NCBI GenBank assembly: GCA_964467315.1
Contig: CAYXSA010000004.1
Location: 55,949-119,948 of the forward strand
Origin: JAAFIM01 sp964467315
GTDB taxonomy: Bacteria; Bacteroidota; Bacteroidia; Chitinophagales; Saprospiraceae
Direction of reading: 5' to 3'
DNA length: 64,000 bases
Shown: one piece after another, positions 51,253-59,263 of the stretch
Numbering within the stretch: the stretch's first letter is position 1
Layout: every line of letters begins with the position of its first letter
Program-made: the position numbers and the translations under genes
The notes under the pieces: model-generated
Databases searched by the model: none
Told to the model about the DNA's origin: nothing
Seen by the model: only the letters and a program-made list of their open reading frames with translations

Positions 51253-52053
51253 TCAGCCAAGCAGAAAAAGCTGGGTAATAAAGCTATCGCCCTTTTCGTT
51301 GAGGGCTACCCCAATGCCTGTGCGATTGTAATTGGCTTCTATATTTTTGAGATGGGCGGGGCTGCCGAGCCAACGGGCTACGATTTGTTCGGCGTTGGTT
51401 TTGCCTTGTGCGATATTGGCGGCTACGGAGCGGGCGCGCAGTTGTTGTGCTAAGGTGGTCAGCTTTTCGCGTAGCCCATCGTAGCCTAAGGGGATTTTGC
51501 CGCTTGCCATATTTTGGCTATGCTGCTCGGCTACGGCTTCTATGGTGCTGTCGCTTTCCATCGGGGGCAGATTTTTCTGCGCTCGGTGTGCGTTGATAAG
51601 CTCCAGCAGCTCCCAAGCGAGGTCGTCGAGGTCGCTATCGTTTTCGCTGTCGGCACTAAGCGGGTCGGCATCGACAGAAAGCGCCAAAAATAACTGCGTA
51701 AACAGGTTTCGACCCGTCGCATCTACAGCAACCGAAATGCCTGTTATCTCGTAAGCGCCTTCTATATTTTGTCGATGTCCTGGGGATTCGAGCCAATTTT
51801 TAACGACTTCTTCAGCCGTATTTTGTCCGAAGGCAACGTTTTCGGCAGCCGTAAGACCGCCAAGCGCCTGCATCAATTCGCCAGCTCGCTCCCCAAAACC
51901 ATCGTGCCCTATGGGCAATTTACCCGCAGCCATATCGGCGCTATGCCGCGCAGCCGAGCGCGCTACGGTTTCGTTATGCTGCAAAGGTGGCATACCTACC
52001 GAAGCGCGATGCGCATTGACCAATTCCAAAATTTTTGCTTCAAATGGCGACAT
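51253..52053 (-). CDS. Protein with two tandem CAP (SCP/PR1) domains
   Basis: 266 residues: CAP domain 1 about 1-125 (ELVNAHRASVGMPPLQHNET, ARHSADMAAGKLPIGHDGF, ENVAFGQ, SPGHRQNIEG) and CAP domain 2 about 145-266 (LELINAHRAQKNLPPMESDS, AEQHSQNMASGKIPLGYDG, SPAHLKNIEANYNRTGIGVA), joined by an acidic linker (ADSENDSDLDD). The zinc-site His of domain 1 (second in IGHDG) is replaced by Tyr in domain 2. No signal peptide is seen, unusual for CAP proteins, which are normally secreted. Related domains act as lipid-binding or protein-modifying factors; role here unknown. Confidence 0.85.
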   Translation of the reverse strand: MSPFEAKILELVNAHRASVGMPPLQHNETVARSAARHSADMAAGKLPIGHDGFGERAGELMQALGGLTAAENVAFGQNTAEEVVKNWLESPGHRQNIEGAYEITGISVAVDATGRNLFTQLFLALSVDADPLSADSENDSDLDDLAWELLELINAHRAQKNLPPMESDSTIEAVAEQHSQNMASGKIPLGYDGLREKLTTLAQQLRARSVAANIAQGKTNAEQIVARWLGSPAHLKNIEANYNRTGIGVALNEKGDSFITQLFLLG

Positions 52054-52055
52054 AA

Positions 52056-52083
52056 TGCGAATGACGAATGACGGATGACGAAT
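52056..52083 (-). repeat. Heptanucleotide array before the CAP gene
   Basis: On the plus strand GCGAATG ACGAATG ACGGATG ACGAATA; on the gene strand these read as ATTCGTC-type units ending within 5 bases of the ATG at 52053. Confidence 0.8.
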
Positions 52084-52115
52084 ATCGTAGGGGCAAACCT
52101 ATGTGTTTGCCCTTT

Positions 52116-52283
52116 GCGTGAGCGGGTGTAGGGGCGCGCCGCCTGCGGCGCGGTGTAGGGGCAGCCCTTGTGGCTGCCCTACACTATAACCCCGCAACAC
52201 GCGACCCCGCGCATGGCTCCCCCCTTTTAAGGGGGGAAGCCCGCAAAGCGGGCGGGGGGGTGCGCGGGGGCACGCCCAAAAAA
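52116..52283 (+). repeat. Type A palindromic element
   Basis: GCGTGAGCGGG (changed left end), GGGGCGCGCCGCCTGCGGCG, a GGGGCAGCCCTTGTGGCTGC cassette, CGCGACCCCGCGCATGGCTC, a CCCCCCTTTTAAGGGGGG hairpin, and GCGGGGGCACGCCC with an A-run. Confidence 0.85.
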
Positions 52284-52305
52284 GAAAAGCATAACTAACG
52301 GATAA

Positions 52306-52950
52306 TCAATTATTTGTAGCGGGCAATTCTTCGCTTTTAGCAAGCGTTTCTTCCTTTTTTTCCTCTTCTGTCTTTGCGTCTTCAGCGAAGAAGCGGCGAT
52401 AAAAAACGATGAGCAAGCCCACGCCGATGCTGATAGATGCGTCGGCGATATTGAAGATGGGTTGGAAAAAATGGAAGGGCTTTTCGATGAGCGGAAAGTA
52501 AAGCATATCGACTACGCGCCCATGTAAGGCGCTCGCGTAACCCTCACCGATGCCCACCCATTTGGCGGGCGTATGTGTGCCGCTTTCGGTGAAAATCAGC
52601 CCATATACGGCACTGTCGATGATATTGCCCAGAGCGCCCGCGAGGATGAGCGAGATGCTGGCGAGCAGACCCCAAGAGGCGCGTTTTTTGACCAGCGTAT
52701 AGAGGTAATAGCTGATAAATCCGACGGCGATAATGCGGAAACTACTCAAAATGAGCTTGCCATAGCCGCCGCCCAACTCCATGCCGAACGCCATGCCGTT
52801 GTTTTCGGTGAAATGTATCCGAAACCAAGACAGCCCGAAGACCTGAAATTCTTCGCCCATTGCCATATTGAGTTTGACCCAGATTTTTAGCCACTGGTCA
52901 ATAAAAAGCACGAAAAGCAGAAGCAACCAAACGAAGACGGAGCGTTTCAC
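52306..52950 (-). CDS. lspA: Lipoprotein signal peptidase (signal peptidase II)
   Basis: 214 residues, 4 transmembrane helices. The catalytic aspartates are D112 in GALGNIIDSAVYG and D170 in FNIADASISIG; FIDQWLKIWVKL and FTENNGMAFGM are the family N-terminal signatures. It removes signal peptides from the prolipoproteins seen here (11169, 36042, 53132, 58178). A charged Glu/Lys tail of about 25 residues extends beyond the usual end. Promoter at 53002-53009. Confidence 0.96.
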   Translation of the reverse strand: MKRSVFVWLLLLFVLFIDQWLKIWVKLNMAMGEEFQVFGLSWFRIHFTENNGMAFGMELGGGYGKLILSSFRIIAVGFISYYLYTLVKKRASWGLLASISLILAGALGNIIDSAVYGLIFTESGTHTPAKWVGIGEGYASALHGRVVDMLYFPLIEKPFHFFQPIFNIADASISIGVGLLIVFYRRFFAEDAKTEEEKKEETLAKSEELPATNN

Positions 52951-53001
52951 CTACGGAACAAGTTTTTAAGAGCGGAAAGGAATTTTGCAGCAAAAACAGC
53001 G

Positions 53002-53009
53002 CAAATTTA
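53002..53009 (-). promoter_or_regulatory. Promoter -7 box before lspA
   Basis: Minus strand TAAATTTG, a TAnnTTTG match, 51 bases before the ATG. Confidence 0.65.
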
Positions 53010-53053
53010 GCGAAAGAAAGCGAGGAATGAAATTTTTTGTGCGCAAAGCGGAC

Positions 53054-53100
53054 AAAAAAAATCCCCCGCGCTCCCAAATGTAGGAGGCGGGGGATTTTTC
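53054..53100. terminator. Bidirectional intrinsic terminator
   Basis: AATCCCCCGC (53060-53069) pairs with GCGGGGGATT (53087-53096), with CTCC/GGAG extending the stem inward; an A-run precedes and a T-run follows. It terminates the lipoprotein gene at 53132 (minus strand) and would also work in the opposite direction. Confidence 0.85.
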
Positions 53101-53131
53101 TATTTCAGCGGCTATTTTTGTGGGTAGCTGC

Positions 53132-53689
53132 CTATTTTTCGGCTTCGATAACGAAGTTTTGCGTCAATTCGCGTCCTTCGCCGTCGGTGAGGCGCATCAC
53201 GTAGTTGCCATCGGAGAGGGCTTTAACGTTGATGGCTTTGTAGTTCTTGCCTGAATTTACGTCCATTTTGTTAGCGCCAGCGAGTGCGTAGCCTTCTTCG
53301 TCGTAGAGTTCTACGGTGAGGTTGCTGCTTTCGTTGATGTCGAGGGCGAAAACAAAGGTACCATCTGCAACTTTTTCTTCGCTCAATGTTACTTGGGCGT
53401 TGAGTTGAGCGGCTTTATTTTGGGCAGCTTGCAGGCTGTTGAATGCTTTGTTGAGCGTAGCTGCGTCGTCAGCAGAAGCTGCAGCGCGTTGCGCTTGAGC
53501 AGTCATCATATCGCTGGCGGCGATAGTAACGTCTTGCCCTTTGAATTTCACTTTTTTCACGCCGCGATGGCTATCCGCTTGATTGGCATCCACAGTGATA
53601 GAGCCGATTTTGGGAGCATCTGTGCCGCAAGATGTGAGGAAAGTAGAAGCAGCGAGAACGATGGCGCAGAGAGAGAGTAACTTTTTCAT
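53132..53689 (-). CDS. Lipoprotein of unknown function
   Basis: 185 residues with a lipobox LTSC at 18-21 (MKKLLSLCAIVLAASTFLTSC). An Ala/Gln-rich helical segment about 60-100 (SDMMTAQAQRAAASADDAA) precedes a beta-rich C-terminal domain ending NYVMRLTDGEGRELTQNFV, which resembles the Por-secretion-like fold but lacks the full type IX signal. No family recognised. Own promoter (53792) and terminator, so monocistronic. Confidence 0.78.
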   Translation of the reverse strand: MKKLLSLCAIVLAASTFLTSCGTDAPKIGSITVDANQADSHRGVKKVKFKGQDVTIAASDMMTAQAQRAAASADDAATLNKAFNSLQAAQNKAAQLNAQVTLSEEKVADGTFVFALDINESSNLTVELYDEEGYALAGANKMDVNSGKNYKAINVKALSDGNYVMRLTDGEGRELTQNFVIEAEK

Positions 53690-53791
53690 ATCGCTTGTGA
53701 ATTTTTACGTTGAGTAACGGGGTGAAACCAAGCTGTTAGCTGGTTGTAAGAGTATGATGCGTAAAACGGGAGCTTTGTTACCGTTGTTGCA

Positions 53792-53799
53792 CAAATTTA
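53792..53799 (-). promoter_or_regulatory. Promoter -7 box before the lipoprotein gene
   Basis: Minus strand TAAATTTG, matching TAnnTTTG, 102 bases before the ATG at 53689. Confidence 0.6.
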
Positions 53800-53892
53800 G
53801 CAAAAAAATTGAAAAAAGTATACCAATCGCTCAATAAAAAAATAAATTATTTTCGCCAAGCTCTTGATAATCAGCATTTTATGCCGAAAAAA

Positions 53893-54855
53893 TTATTTTC
53901 CCCCAAATAAACTACGCCAAAGCCCTACGCGCACGCAATACAGCCAAGTGCGATAATTTACCAGCTTGCTGGGGGCAGCGCGCACAGCCTGCCAAGCGGT
54001 AGCAATGGCGCGGCGATACAGCCGATTATACATAAACCCTTCGGCGTACTTTCTATAAATCAAAGCAGGGTCTGCCTCAAAGGGCGCAAGCAAGCCTTTT
54101 ATATACAGATTCAACGCCTCCAAATCGCCGCGCTGCAAATCGTCTGCGCCCCTTTCTGCTCGCTGCTTGCCCAGATATTGCACGATTTTATCGCTCACGA
54201 AACGCCGCGCCGATACTTTTTTCGAGTTGCTTAGAGGGTTTTGCCGATAACTATATAGTGGCTGCGGCAGATTGATGCTCTCAAACTCATCGGCTATACA
54301 ATACGCCCAATCGTAATCCTGATACGCATAATCCTTAAAAAAGGGGCGATAACCGCCGATTTTTTCGTAAACCTCCCTGCGTATCATCAAAGTAGCCCCG
54401 CAAAAAGGGCTATTTTTGGGCAGTTCGGCGCGTATTTCTTCCCGACTGCAAGGCTTTACGACCTCATCTATCAGCCTGCCCGACATATCCACGATATGAT
54501 ACGCCGTGCCGACCATGCCCAAGCTGGGGCGCTCTTCGAATGCCTTTAGTTGCAAACTCAAACGCTCGGCAGGGCAAAAATCGTCCGCATCTAAAAAAGT
54601 AATAAAATCCCCCTTGCAAAGCGCGAAAAGCTTATTGCAACTGGCTTGATAGCCCATATTTTGGGCGTTGTGTTGGGGTATGATGCGCGCATCTTTGGCG
54701 GCATAGGCATCGAGCAGGGCGCGACTCTCATCAGCAGAGCAGTCGTCGCAGACGAGCAATTCCCAATTTTTATAGGTTTGCCGCAGCATCGATTGCAGCG
54801 CCTCTTCCAAATAGGGCGCAGCATTGTAGGCGGGCATGATGACAGATACAAGCAA
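53893..54855 (-). CDS. Family 2 glycosyltransferase
   Basis: 320 residues with a GT-A fold at the N-terminus: VSVIMPAYNAAPYLEEALQS, LLVCDDCSADES (acidic pair for nucleotide binding) and the DxD-like FLDADDFCP near 90-98. The C-terminal third (about 200-320) is basic and helical without a membrane segment. It transfers a sugar from a nucleotide donor, probably in surface glycan synthesis; the acceptor is unknown. A heptanucleotide array and T2 repeat lie upstream. Confidence 0.92.
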   Translation of the reverse strand: MLVSVIMPAYNAAPYLEEALQSMLRQTYKNWELLVCDDCSADESRALLDAYAAKDARIIPQHNAQNMGYQASCNKLFALCKGDFITFLDADDFCPAERLSLQLKAFEERPSLGMVGTAYHIVDMSGRLIDEVVKPCSREEIRAELPKNSPFCGATLMIRREVYEKIGGYRPFFKDYAYQDYDWAYCIADEFESINLPQPLYSYRQNPLSNSKKVSARRFVSDKIVQYLGKQRAERGADDLQRGDLEALNLYIKGLLAPFEADPALIYRKYAEGFMYNRLYRRAIATAWQAVRAAPSKLVNYRTWLYCVRVGLWRSLFGGK

Positions 54856-54862
54856 GTTAGAA

Positions 54863-54885
54863 GTTACGAATTACGAGTTACGAAT
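54863..54885 (-). repeat. Heptanucleotide array before the glycosyltransferase gene
   Basis: Units GTTACGA ATTACGA GTTACGA on the plus strand, i.e. the GTAATTC/GTAACTC pattern in the sense of the gene, about 8-30 bases before its ATG at 54855. Confidence 0.8.
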
Positions 54886-55073
54886 TTTTTTTTGGGGGCT
54901 GCGCCGCGTGTCGCCGCGAAACGCGGCGGCGGGGCGAATGTTTATTCGCCCCTACACGCGTCGCCACGCTGCGACGGGTGCGCTTCGCGTCTACTTCGTG
55001 GTCGCTGTTCGCTCATACCTTCGGCGCTACGCGCCTTCGGTACTGCTTCGCAGCCCTTTGCATCGTTAGCCCA
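54886..55073 (+). repeat. Type T2 palindromic element
   Basis: T-run plus GGGGGCTGCGCCGCGTGTCG, GAAACGCGGCGG, GGGGCGAATGTTTATTCGCC, GTGGTCGCTGTTCGCTCATA, GGTACTGCTTCGCAGCCCTT and GCATCGTTAGCCCA. Longest T2 copy, with an extra inserted segment GCGCTTCGCGTCTACTTCGT. Confidence 0.88.
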
Positions 55074-55112
55074 ATGGCAAAACGAACGGAATCCCTTTTA
55101 TGCTGGCGATTT

Positions 55113-55251
55113 GCGTGAGGGATAGGAGCGGAAGCACCGCGTAGCGGGGCTGGAGCGGATAGCCCGACCGCCGCGTATAGCTCCCCCCTTTTAAGGGGGG
55201 AAGCCCGCTAAAGCGGGCGGGGGGGTACGCGGCGGGCACGCCCAAAAAAAA
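55113..55251 (+). repeat. Type A palindromic element
   Basis: GCGTGAGGGATAGGAGCGGA, TAGCGGGGCTGGAGCGGATA, ATAGCCCGACC, GCTCCCCCCTTTTAAGGGGG hairpin, GCCCGCTAAAGCGGGC and GGGCACGCCC with an A-run. Confidence 0.9.
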
Positions 55252-55311
55252 TAAGCCCGAAAATACCGCGATTTGCTGGGGCAAAAGTAGGGAAAAAATG
55301 CGGCTTAGGGC

Positions 55312-55319
55312 TATCTTTG
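55312..55319 (+). promoter_or_regulatory. Promoter of udk
   Basis: TATCTTTG, an exact TAnnTTTG box, 36 bases before the ATG at 55356. Confidence 0.72.
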
Positions 55320-55355
55320 TGCAGATTAAAGACTCAGGAAACGCGCAAAAATATC

Positions 55356-55991
55356 ATGCAAAAACCATTTATTATCGGCATCACGGGGGCGAGCGGCTCG
55401 GGAAAAACGACTTTTTTGGAGGAACTGCGCCAGCAATTTAGCGCCGAACAGGTCGAATTGGTATCGCAAGACAACTATTACCGCGATAAAGAATGGCAGA
55501 AAGCCGACGAAAACGGCATTTTGAATTTCGATTTGCCCGAATCCTTGCATTTGGACGAATTTGCGCGCGACGTGCGCCAGCTCTGCGAAGGAAAAAGCGT
55601 GAGCAGGCAAGAATACACCTTCAATAACCCGAATGTAGTGCCGAAAATGCTGCATTTTGAGCCCCGCCCCATCGTCATATTGGAAGGGCTTTTTGTGATG
55701 CACGACCCCCAATTAGAAAGCCTTTTAGATTTGAAAGTCTTTGTTTTTGCGCCTGAAACGACGGCTTTTTCTCGCCGCATTCGCCGCGACCGCATCGAGC
55801 GCAATTATCCGCTGGAGGACGTGCTGTATCGCTACGAAAAGCACGTCATACCGACTTATGAGCGATTTATAAAGCCTTTGCATCATAAGGCGGACATTGT
55901 GATAAATAACTATCCCAATTTTGAGCGGGGTTTGCGCGTACTCACGGGCTTTTTGAAGCAGCATCTGCATGAGCAAGCGACAGCGAAGTAG
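55356..55991 (+). CDS. udk: Uridine kinase
   Basis: 211 residues from ATG at 55356. P-loop GASGSGKTT at 11-19, then the SQDNYYRDKEWQ substrate region near 40-51, RIRRDRIERNYPLEDVLYRY near 135-154 and HHKADIVINN near the C-terminus, all uridine kinase signatures. It phosphorylates uridine and cytidine in pyrimidine salvage. The LRR gene follows on the same strand after 36 bases. Confidence 0.95.
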   Translation: MQKPFIIGITGASGSGKTTFLEELRQQFSAEQVELVSQDNYYRDKEWQKADENGILNFDLPESLHLDEFARDVRQLCEGKSVSRQEYTFNNPNVVPKMLHFEPRPIVILEGLFVMHDPQLESLLDLKVFVFAPETTAFSRRIRRDRIERNYPLEDVLYRYEKHVIPTYERFIKPLHHKADIVINNYPNFERGLRVLTGFLKQHLHEQATAK

Positions 55992-56027
55992 TCAAGCGTT
56001 TTTCTCTCACTTGCGCAAAGCTTTGTT

Positions 56028-57260
56028 ATGCTCCTTTCCCCCGACCGCGAAGAACGCCGCCATTTGCTTCGGCAATTTTATCGGCTCATAGACAGCTTTG
56101 AGCCTGACAATATACAGGTCGCCCTCGCCATGATGCAGGGCAATCGCCCCTTGCGGCAGGCTTTCGAGCAGCGTTATTACCCTTTGTTGCGGGAGTTTTC
56201 GCCGCAGTTGGGGGAGGGGATAGCTCGGCTTTTGCTGCGCATATCCAACTTGTTGCAAAACTGTAACAACAACGAACAAACCCTACGCGCCCTGCTAAAT
56301 TTTTATCAGCAACATCATAAAGCCGATGCAGCTTGGCAGACGCTACGCAATTACTTGGCAGAAGAAACCATGTACACGGTATCTGATTCGTTGCTGCTTC
56401 GGCTCATACTGCTCGACGAAAGCCCCCGCATCGCCCAACAAATCACCCGTATTGAGTTGACAGAAGAAAGCGCCCTGCCACCCAGCGCGGGCGAAGCGGT
56501 ACAGCTCGCGGCTCGCCTGCAAAACTTAGAAATCATTCGTTTGGAAAAATGCCCTGCTTGGTGGGCATTTTTGGCTCCGATACTGCCTTGGTTGCCTAAC
56601 TATAATAGCCTCAGCCTGAATAAAATGCCGCAAAATGACCTGCTCCCCGACTGCTTGAGCCAGATAAAGCGCAATTATACCCTTACGCTAAATGACTGCC
56701 CCAATTTCTGCCAATTGCCCGCCTTTTTGTACCATAAAAATAGCTGCATTATCTCCTTGTCCCTACAAAATTGCCCCATTACGCATATCGCTGCCGATTT
56801 GTTTTGCGCTCCCGAACTGGTGGAATTGCATTTATACAATTTGCCTCTTCATGATTTACCCACACTTGAAAAGGAACAAGTTTCAAACATCAGCATCTTA
56901 GAATTTGTAAATTTGCCAGTTGCTGATTTTCCGCCTGTAATTTTGCAGTTGCCCAAGCTTAAAACCTTAGCTCTTCGCAAAATTGCCATACAAAAGCTCC
57001 CACCTGTCTCTGCGCCCGCTTTAAAACATTGGGAAAATTTGATATTGGAAGATAATGGTCTTCAAGATATTACGGATTGGTTTTGCGCCTTACCCAAACT
57101 TGATTGTTTGTTTTTTTTAAATTCACTCAAATATGTTGCACCTTGCTTTTACAAAAGCAGTGTTCAAATTTTGAGGCTTCGCAGGTCGTTTGTTTCTGCG
57201 GACTTGTGTATGGATATTGCTGAACGCTTGGGCTGGGGCGTGAATTTAAGTTTTGACTAA
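56028..57260 (+). CDS. Leucine-rich-repeat protein
   Basis: 410 residues with no signal or membrane segment. A helical N-terminus (MLLSPDREERRHLLRQFYRL, with DNIQVALAMMQGNRPLRQAF near 26-45) precedes about eight LRR units from residue 150 to 395 (pattern as in SLSLQNCPITHIAADLFCAP). The DNIQVALAMMQGN motif resembles DNISLGLTLLSSGG of the 6701-9082 protein, so the two are probably related. It may be translated from the udk message. Cytoplasmic binding protein of unknown partner. Confidence 0.8.
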   Translation: MLLSPDREERRHLLRQFYRLIDSFEPDNIQVALAMMQGNRPLRQAFEQRYYPLLREFSPQLGEGIARLLLRISNLLQNCNNNEQTLRALLNFYQQHHKADAAWQTLRNYLAEETMYTVSDSLLLRLILLDESPRIAQQITRIELTEESALPPSAGEAVQLAARLQNLEIIRLEKCPAWWAFLAPILPWLPNYNSLSLNKMPQNDLLPDCLSQIKRNYTLTLNDCPNFCQLPAFLYHKNSCIISLSLQNCPITHIAADLFCAPELVELHLYNLPLHDLPTLEKEQVSNISILEFVNLPVADFPPVILQLPKLKTLALRKIAIQKLPPVSAPALKHWENLILEDNGLQDITDWFCALPKLDCLFFLNSLKYVAPCFYKSSVQILRLRRSFVSADLCMDIAERLGWGVNLSFD

Positions 57261-57270
57261 AGCGCGCAGG

Positions 57271-57981
57271 CTACAGAACGCACTCGTTTTTTATCGTCAG
57301 CGTGCAGCTATTTTTTTCCTTGCCCGCTTTTAGCACATAACTATAGCTAAAACCCTCGCTGCCATAAACCGCGCTAAGGGACAAAATTTGGTTTTTTTTG
57401 TCGAAAACAACCGTAAAAATATAGGTCGGGTGCTCCTCATTGGCTAATAGGGCTTGGTCATAAACTTTGTTGGGTTTTAGGTTTTTTGGGCGGCGAATTT
57501 CTGCCAACCAGTCCTCTTCTTGCAGCAAAAAAACATAGACCTCCTGCACCGATACGCCCGCAAAATGATAGGTTTCATCGCTGTTGCAGCTGCGCCAGTT
57601 GCCTGTATACTTTACTTGTACGTTTTTATTTTTTGCCGATACCCAATCAAACGAAACCTTGCAACGCTCTTGCTCTTCGCCGCTATTTTCGGATGTTTCT
57701 ATTTTGCAATCGCGCTTTTTGTTGCTGATGCTGCCGTTTTGCGCTTGCAAATTTAGCCAAGAAGCTACCCAAGTGCCGCTACATTGCTCTACGTCGGCAT
57801 GGTCGATTTGCGCCCAAGGGTTTTCCTTGTCTTTATCGGGGAAGGGCAAATTTTTTGGCGGGCTGGCGAGCAGCTTTTCGCGCTCAAACATGCGCGGCGC
57901 GTTTTCCCAATCGTTTTGCGCAGGGGCAGATACAGCAGCAAAAACAGCAAAAAATAGCAGCAAGTAGGAGCGTAGGAACAT
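57271..57981 (-). CDS. Secreted protein of unknown function
   Basis: 236 residues from ATG at 57981 beginning with a signal peptide (MFLRSYLLLFFAVFAAVSAP, cleavage near APAQ). Five Cys spread through the mature part (e.g. VEQCSGTWVASW, KRDCKIETS, ERCKVSF, WRSCNSDE) suggest disulfide bonds in the periplasm or outside. Beta-rich with no recognised domain. The upstream open frame to 58080 is repeat-derived. Confidence 0.72.
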   Translation of the reverse strand: MFLRSYLLLFFAVFAAVSAPAQNDWENAPRMFEREKLLASPPKNLPFPDKDKENPWAQIDHADVEQCSGTWVASWLNLQAQNGSISNKKRDCKIETSENSGEEQERCKVSFDWVSAKNKNVQVKYTGNWRSCNSDETYHFAGVSVQEVYVFLLQEEDWLAEIRRPKNLKPNKVYDQALLANEEHPTYIFTVVFDKKNQILSLSAVYGSEGFSYSYVLKAGKEKNSCTLTIKNECVL

Positions 57982-58011
57982 GGCAGGGAGGAAAGTTTTT
58001 TTATCGTTTTT

Positions 58012-58178
58012 ATTTTTTTTTTGGGCGTGCCCGCGCCCCCTTCGCGCCGCGCAAAGGACGCGGCGCGAGAGCCGTAGCATACTACGGCTCTACAGGGGGG
58101 CGCGGTCGGGCTATGCGGGGCGTATCCACATCGCCCCAAAAGGGGCGAATGTTGATTCGCCCCTACTATCCCTCACGC
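58012..58178 (-). repeat. Type A palindromic element
   Basis: T-run plus GGGCGTGCCCGCG, CGCGCCGCGCAAAGGACGCG hairpin, GAGCCGTAGCATACTACGGC, GGTCGGGCTATGCGGGGCG, CCCCAAAAGGGG with GGGGCGAATGTTGATTCGCC and CTATCCCTCACGC. Its left end faces the start of the secreted-protein gene; its right end overlaps the stop codon of the next gene. Confidence 0.9.
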
Positions 58179-58651
58179 TATTTTTCGAGCGGGTGGGCGC
58201 TTTTCCAAGTCCGAGCAAGCTCAATGCTTTTTCGCATCTGCCTACCGACCTGCTCTATTTTCGCTTGCTCCGAAAGCAAGTAAACCCGCGTAGCACTATC
58301 GCCCATCGTTTTGTATTCGTCGGCGTGGAGTTCCGTATTGCGGAAGTCGCGCATCCAGTCCATCATACCATCGTAGCCGAGCTGCAGCTCCGATAAAATC
58401 GGCAAGAGGCTATCGCGCAGATTTTCGGGCAGCTTGGGCAGTTGGGCTTTTAGTTGCTGCTGCAAACCTAAGATGGTGTTGTTTTCGGGCATTACCTCAT
58501 CGTGTATTTTTACCACGAGGGTATAGAGCGAATCGTTGGCGGCGCTTAGGGGCGAGGCTGGGGCGGTGGGCTGCTCTTGCTTGGGAGCAGGGGCAGCACA
58601 AGCGGACAAAAATAAGACCAAGAGCAGAGAGAAGTAAGAACCTAAATTCAC
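58178..58651 (-). CDS. Small lipoprotein (helical)
   Basis: 157 residues; signal with lipobox LSAC (MNLGSYFSLLLVLFLSAC, lipidated Cys 18). The mature part is mostly helical, with the recurring LVVKIHDEVMPENNTILGL and LQLGYDGMMDWMRDF segments known from many uncharacterised Bacteroidota lipoproteins. Function unknown. Its stop lies within the type A repeat. The methyltransferase starts 19 bases upstream on the same strand, probably the same message. Confidence 0.75.
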   Translation of the reverse strand: MNLGSYFSLLLVLFLSACAAPAPKQEQPTAPASPLSAANDSLYTLVVKIHDEVMPENNTILGLQQQLKAQLPKLPENLRDSLLPILSELQLGYDGMMDWMRDFRNTELHADEYKTMGDSATRVYLLSEQAKIEQVGRQMRKSIELARTWKSAHPLEK

Positions 58652-58669
58652 GGTATAGTTTTTTGCAGT

Positions 58670-59263
58670 TTATTTTTGCGCCTGTAGCCATAGCTCTTTA
58701 TTGGCGCGGGGCTTGATAGAGTTGTAGCAGGGCGAAAAGGAAACGGTAGAAAAATGCGACTCCAGATAAGCGCGATATTCTTGCTCGCTGCCGCCGTAGG
58801 GTGGGGCAGCGGCGGGGGCGCTATCGAGGGGGAAGTTGAAAAACAGCCCGCAGAGTTTGCCGCCGTCGGCAAGTAAGTCGGCGCATTTGGCGGGGTAGGC
58901 GGCGCGCAAGGCAGGCGGCAAGGCACAAAAAAAGGTTTGCTCCAAAATCAAATCGAAATCTCCACGCTGCGGCAGCTCGAAAAAGTCGGCGCAAAGCAAG
59001 TGTGCGGGCGGAAAATTTGGTATATTTGCCTGCAAATTGTCCAGCGGTTGCTGTGCCCAGTCGCAAACATATACTTTTTCAAAGCCCAATTCATGCAAAT
59101 AGGCGGCTTCGTGCGCGTTGCCTGCGCCTGGGATAAGTATACGCAGGGCTTTATTTTCGAGCTGGTCGATGTATGCCTTTAGCGGGGTAGTGATGCGGCT
59201 TGCGTCCCAAGGGGTATTTTCTTCCTCGTATCGCTGCTGCCAATATGCGCGGTCTAAGTTCAT
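58670..59263 (-). CDS. Thiopurine-methyltransferase-like SAM methyltransferase
   Basis: 197 residues of the TPMT-like class I methyltransferase group: YWQQRYEEENTPWD near 7-20, SAM motif I LIPGAGNAHEAAYL near 43-56, VYVCDWAQQPL (acidic ribose contact) near 63-73, and EQTFFCALPPALRAAYPAKC near 107. It methylates a small thiol/selenol or related substrate by S-adenosylmethionine; the natural substrate is unknown. Upstream of the lipoprotein gene in the same direction. Confidence 0.9.
   Translation of the reverse strand: MNLDRAYWQQRYEEENTPWDASRITTPLKAYIDQLENKALRILIPGAGNAHEAAYLHELGFEKVYVCDWAQQPLDNLQANIPNFPPAHLLCADFFELPQRGDFDLILEQTFFCALPPALRAAYPAKCADLLADGGKLCGLFFNFPLDSAPAAAPPYGGSEQEYRAYLESHFSTVSFSPCYNSIKPRANKELWLQAQK

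Larger units (their letters stand above)
52054..52305. other. Spacer between lspA and the CAP gene
   Basis: A heptanucleotide array of about four units (52056-52083) directly before the CAP start codon, a free GGGCAAACC/GGTTTGCCC-type cassette (52089-52112), then a type A element (52116-52283). No gene seen. Confidence 0.7.
54856..55355. other. Intergenic region between the glycosyltransferase and udk
   Basis: 500 bases between divergent genes. Contains a heptanucleotide array (54866-54884), a T2 element (54886-55073), a type A element (55113-55251) and the udk promoter (55312-55319). No gene seen. Confidence 0.8.
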
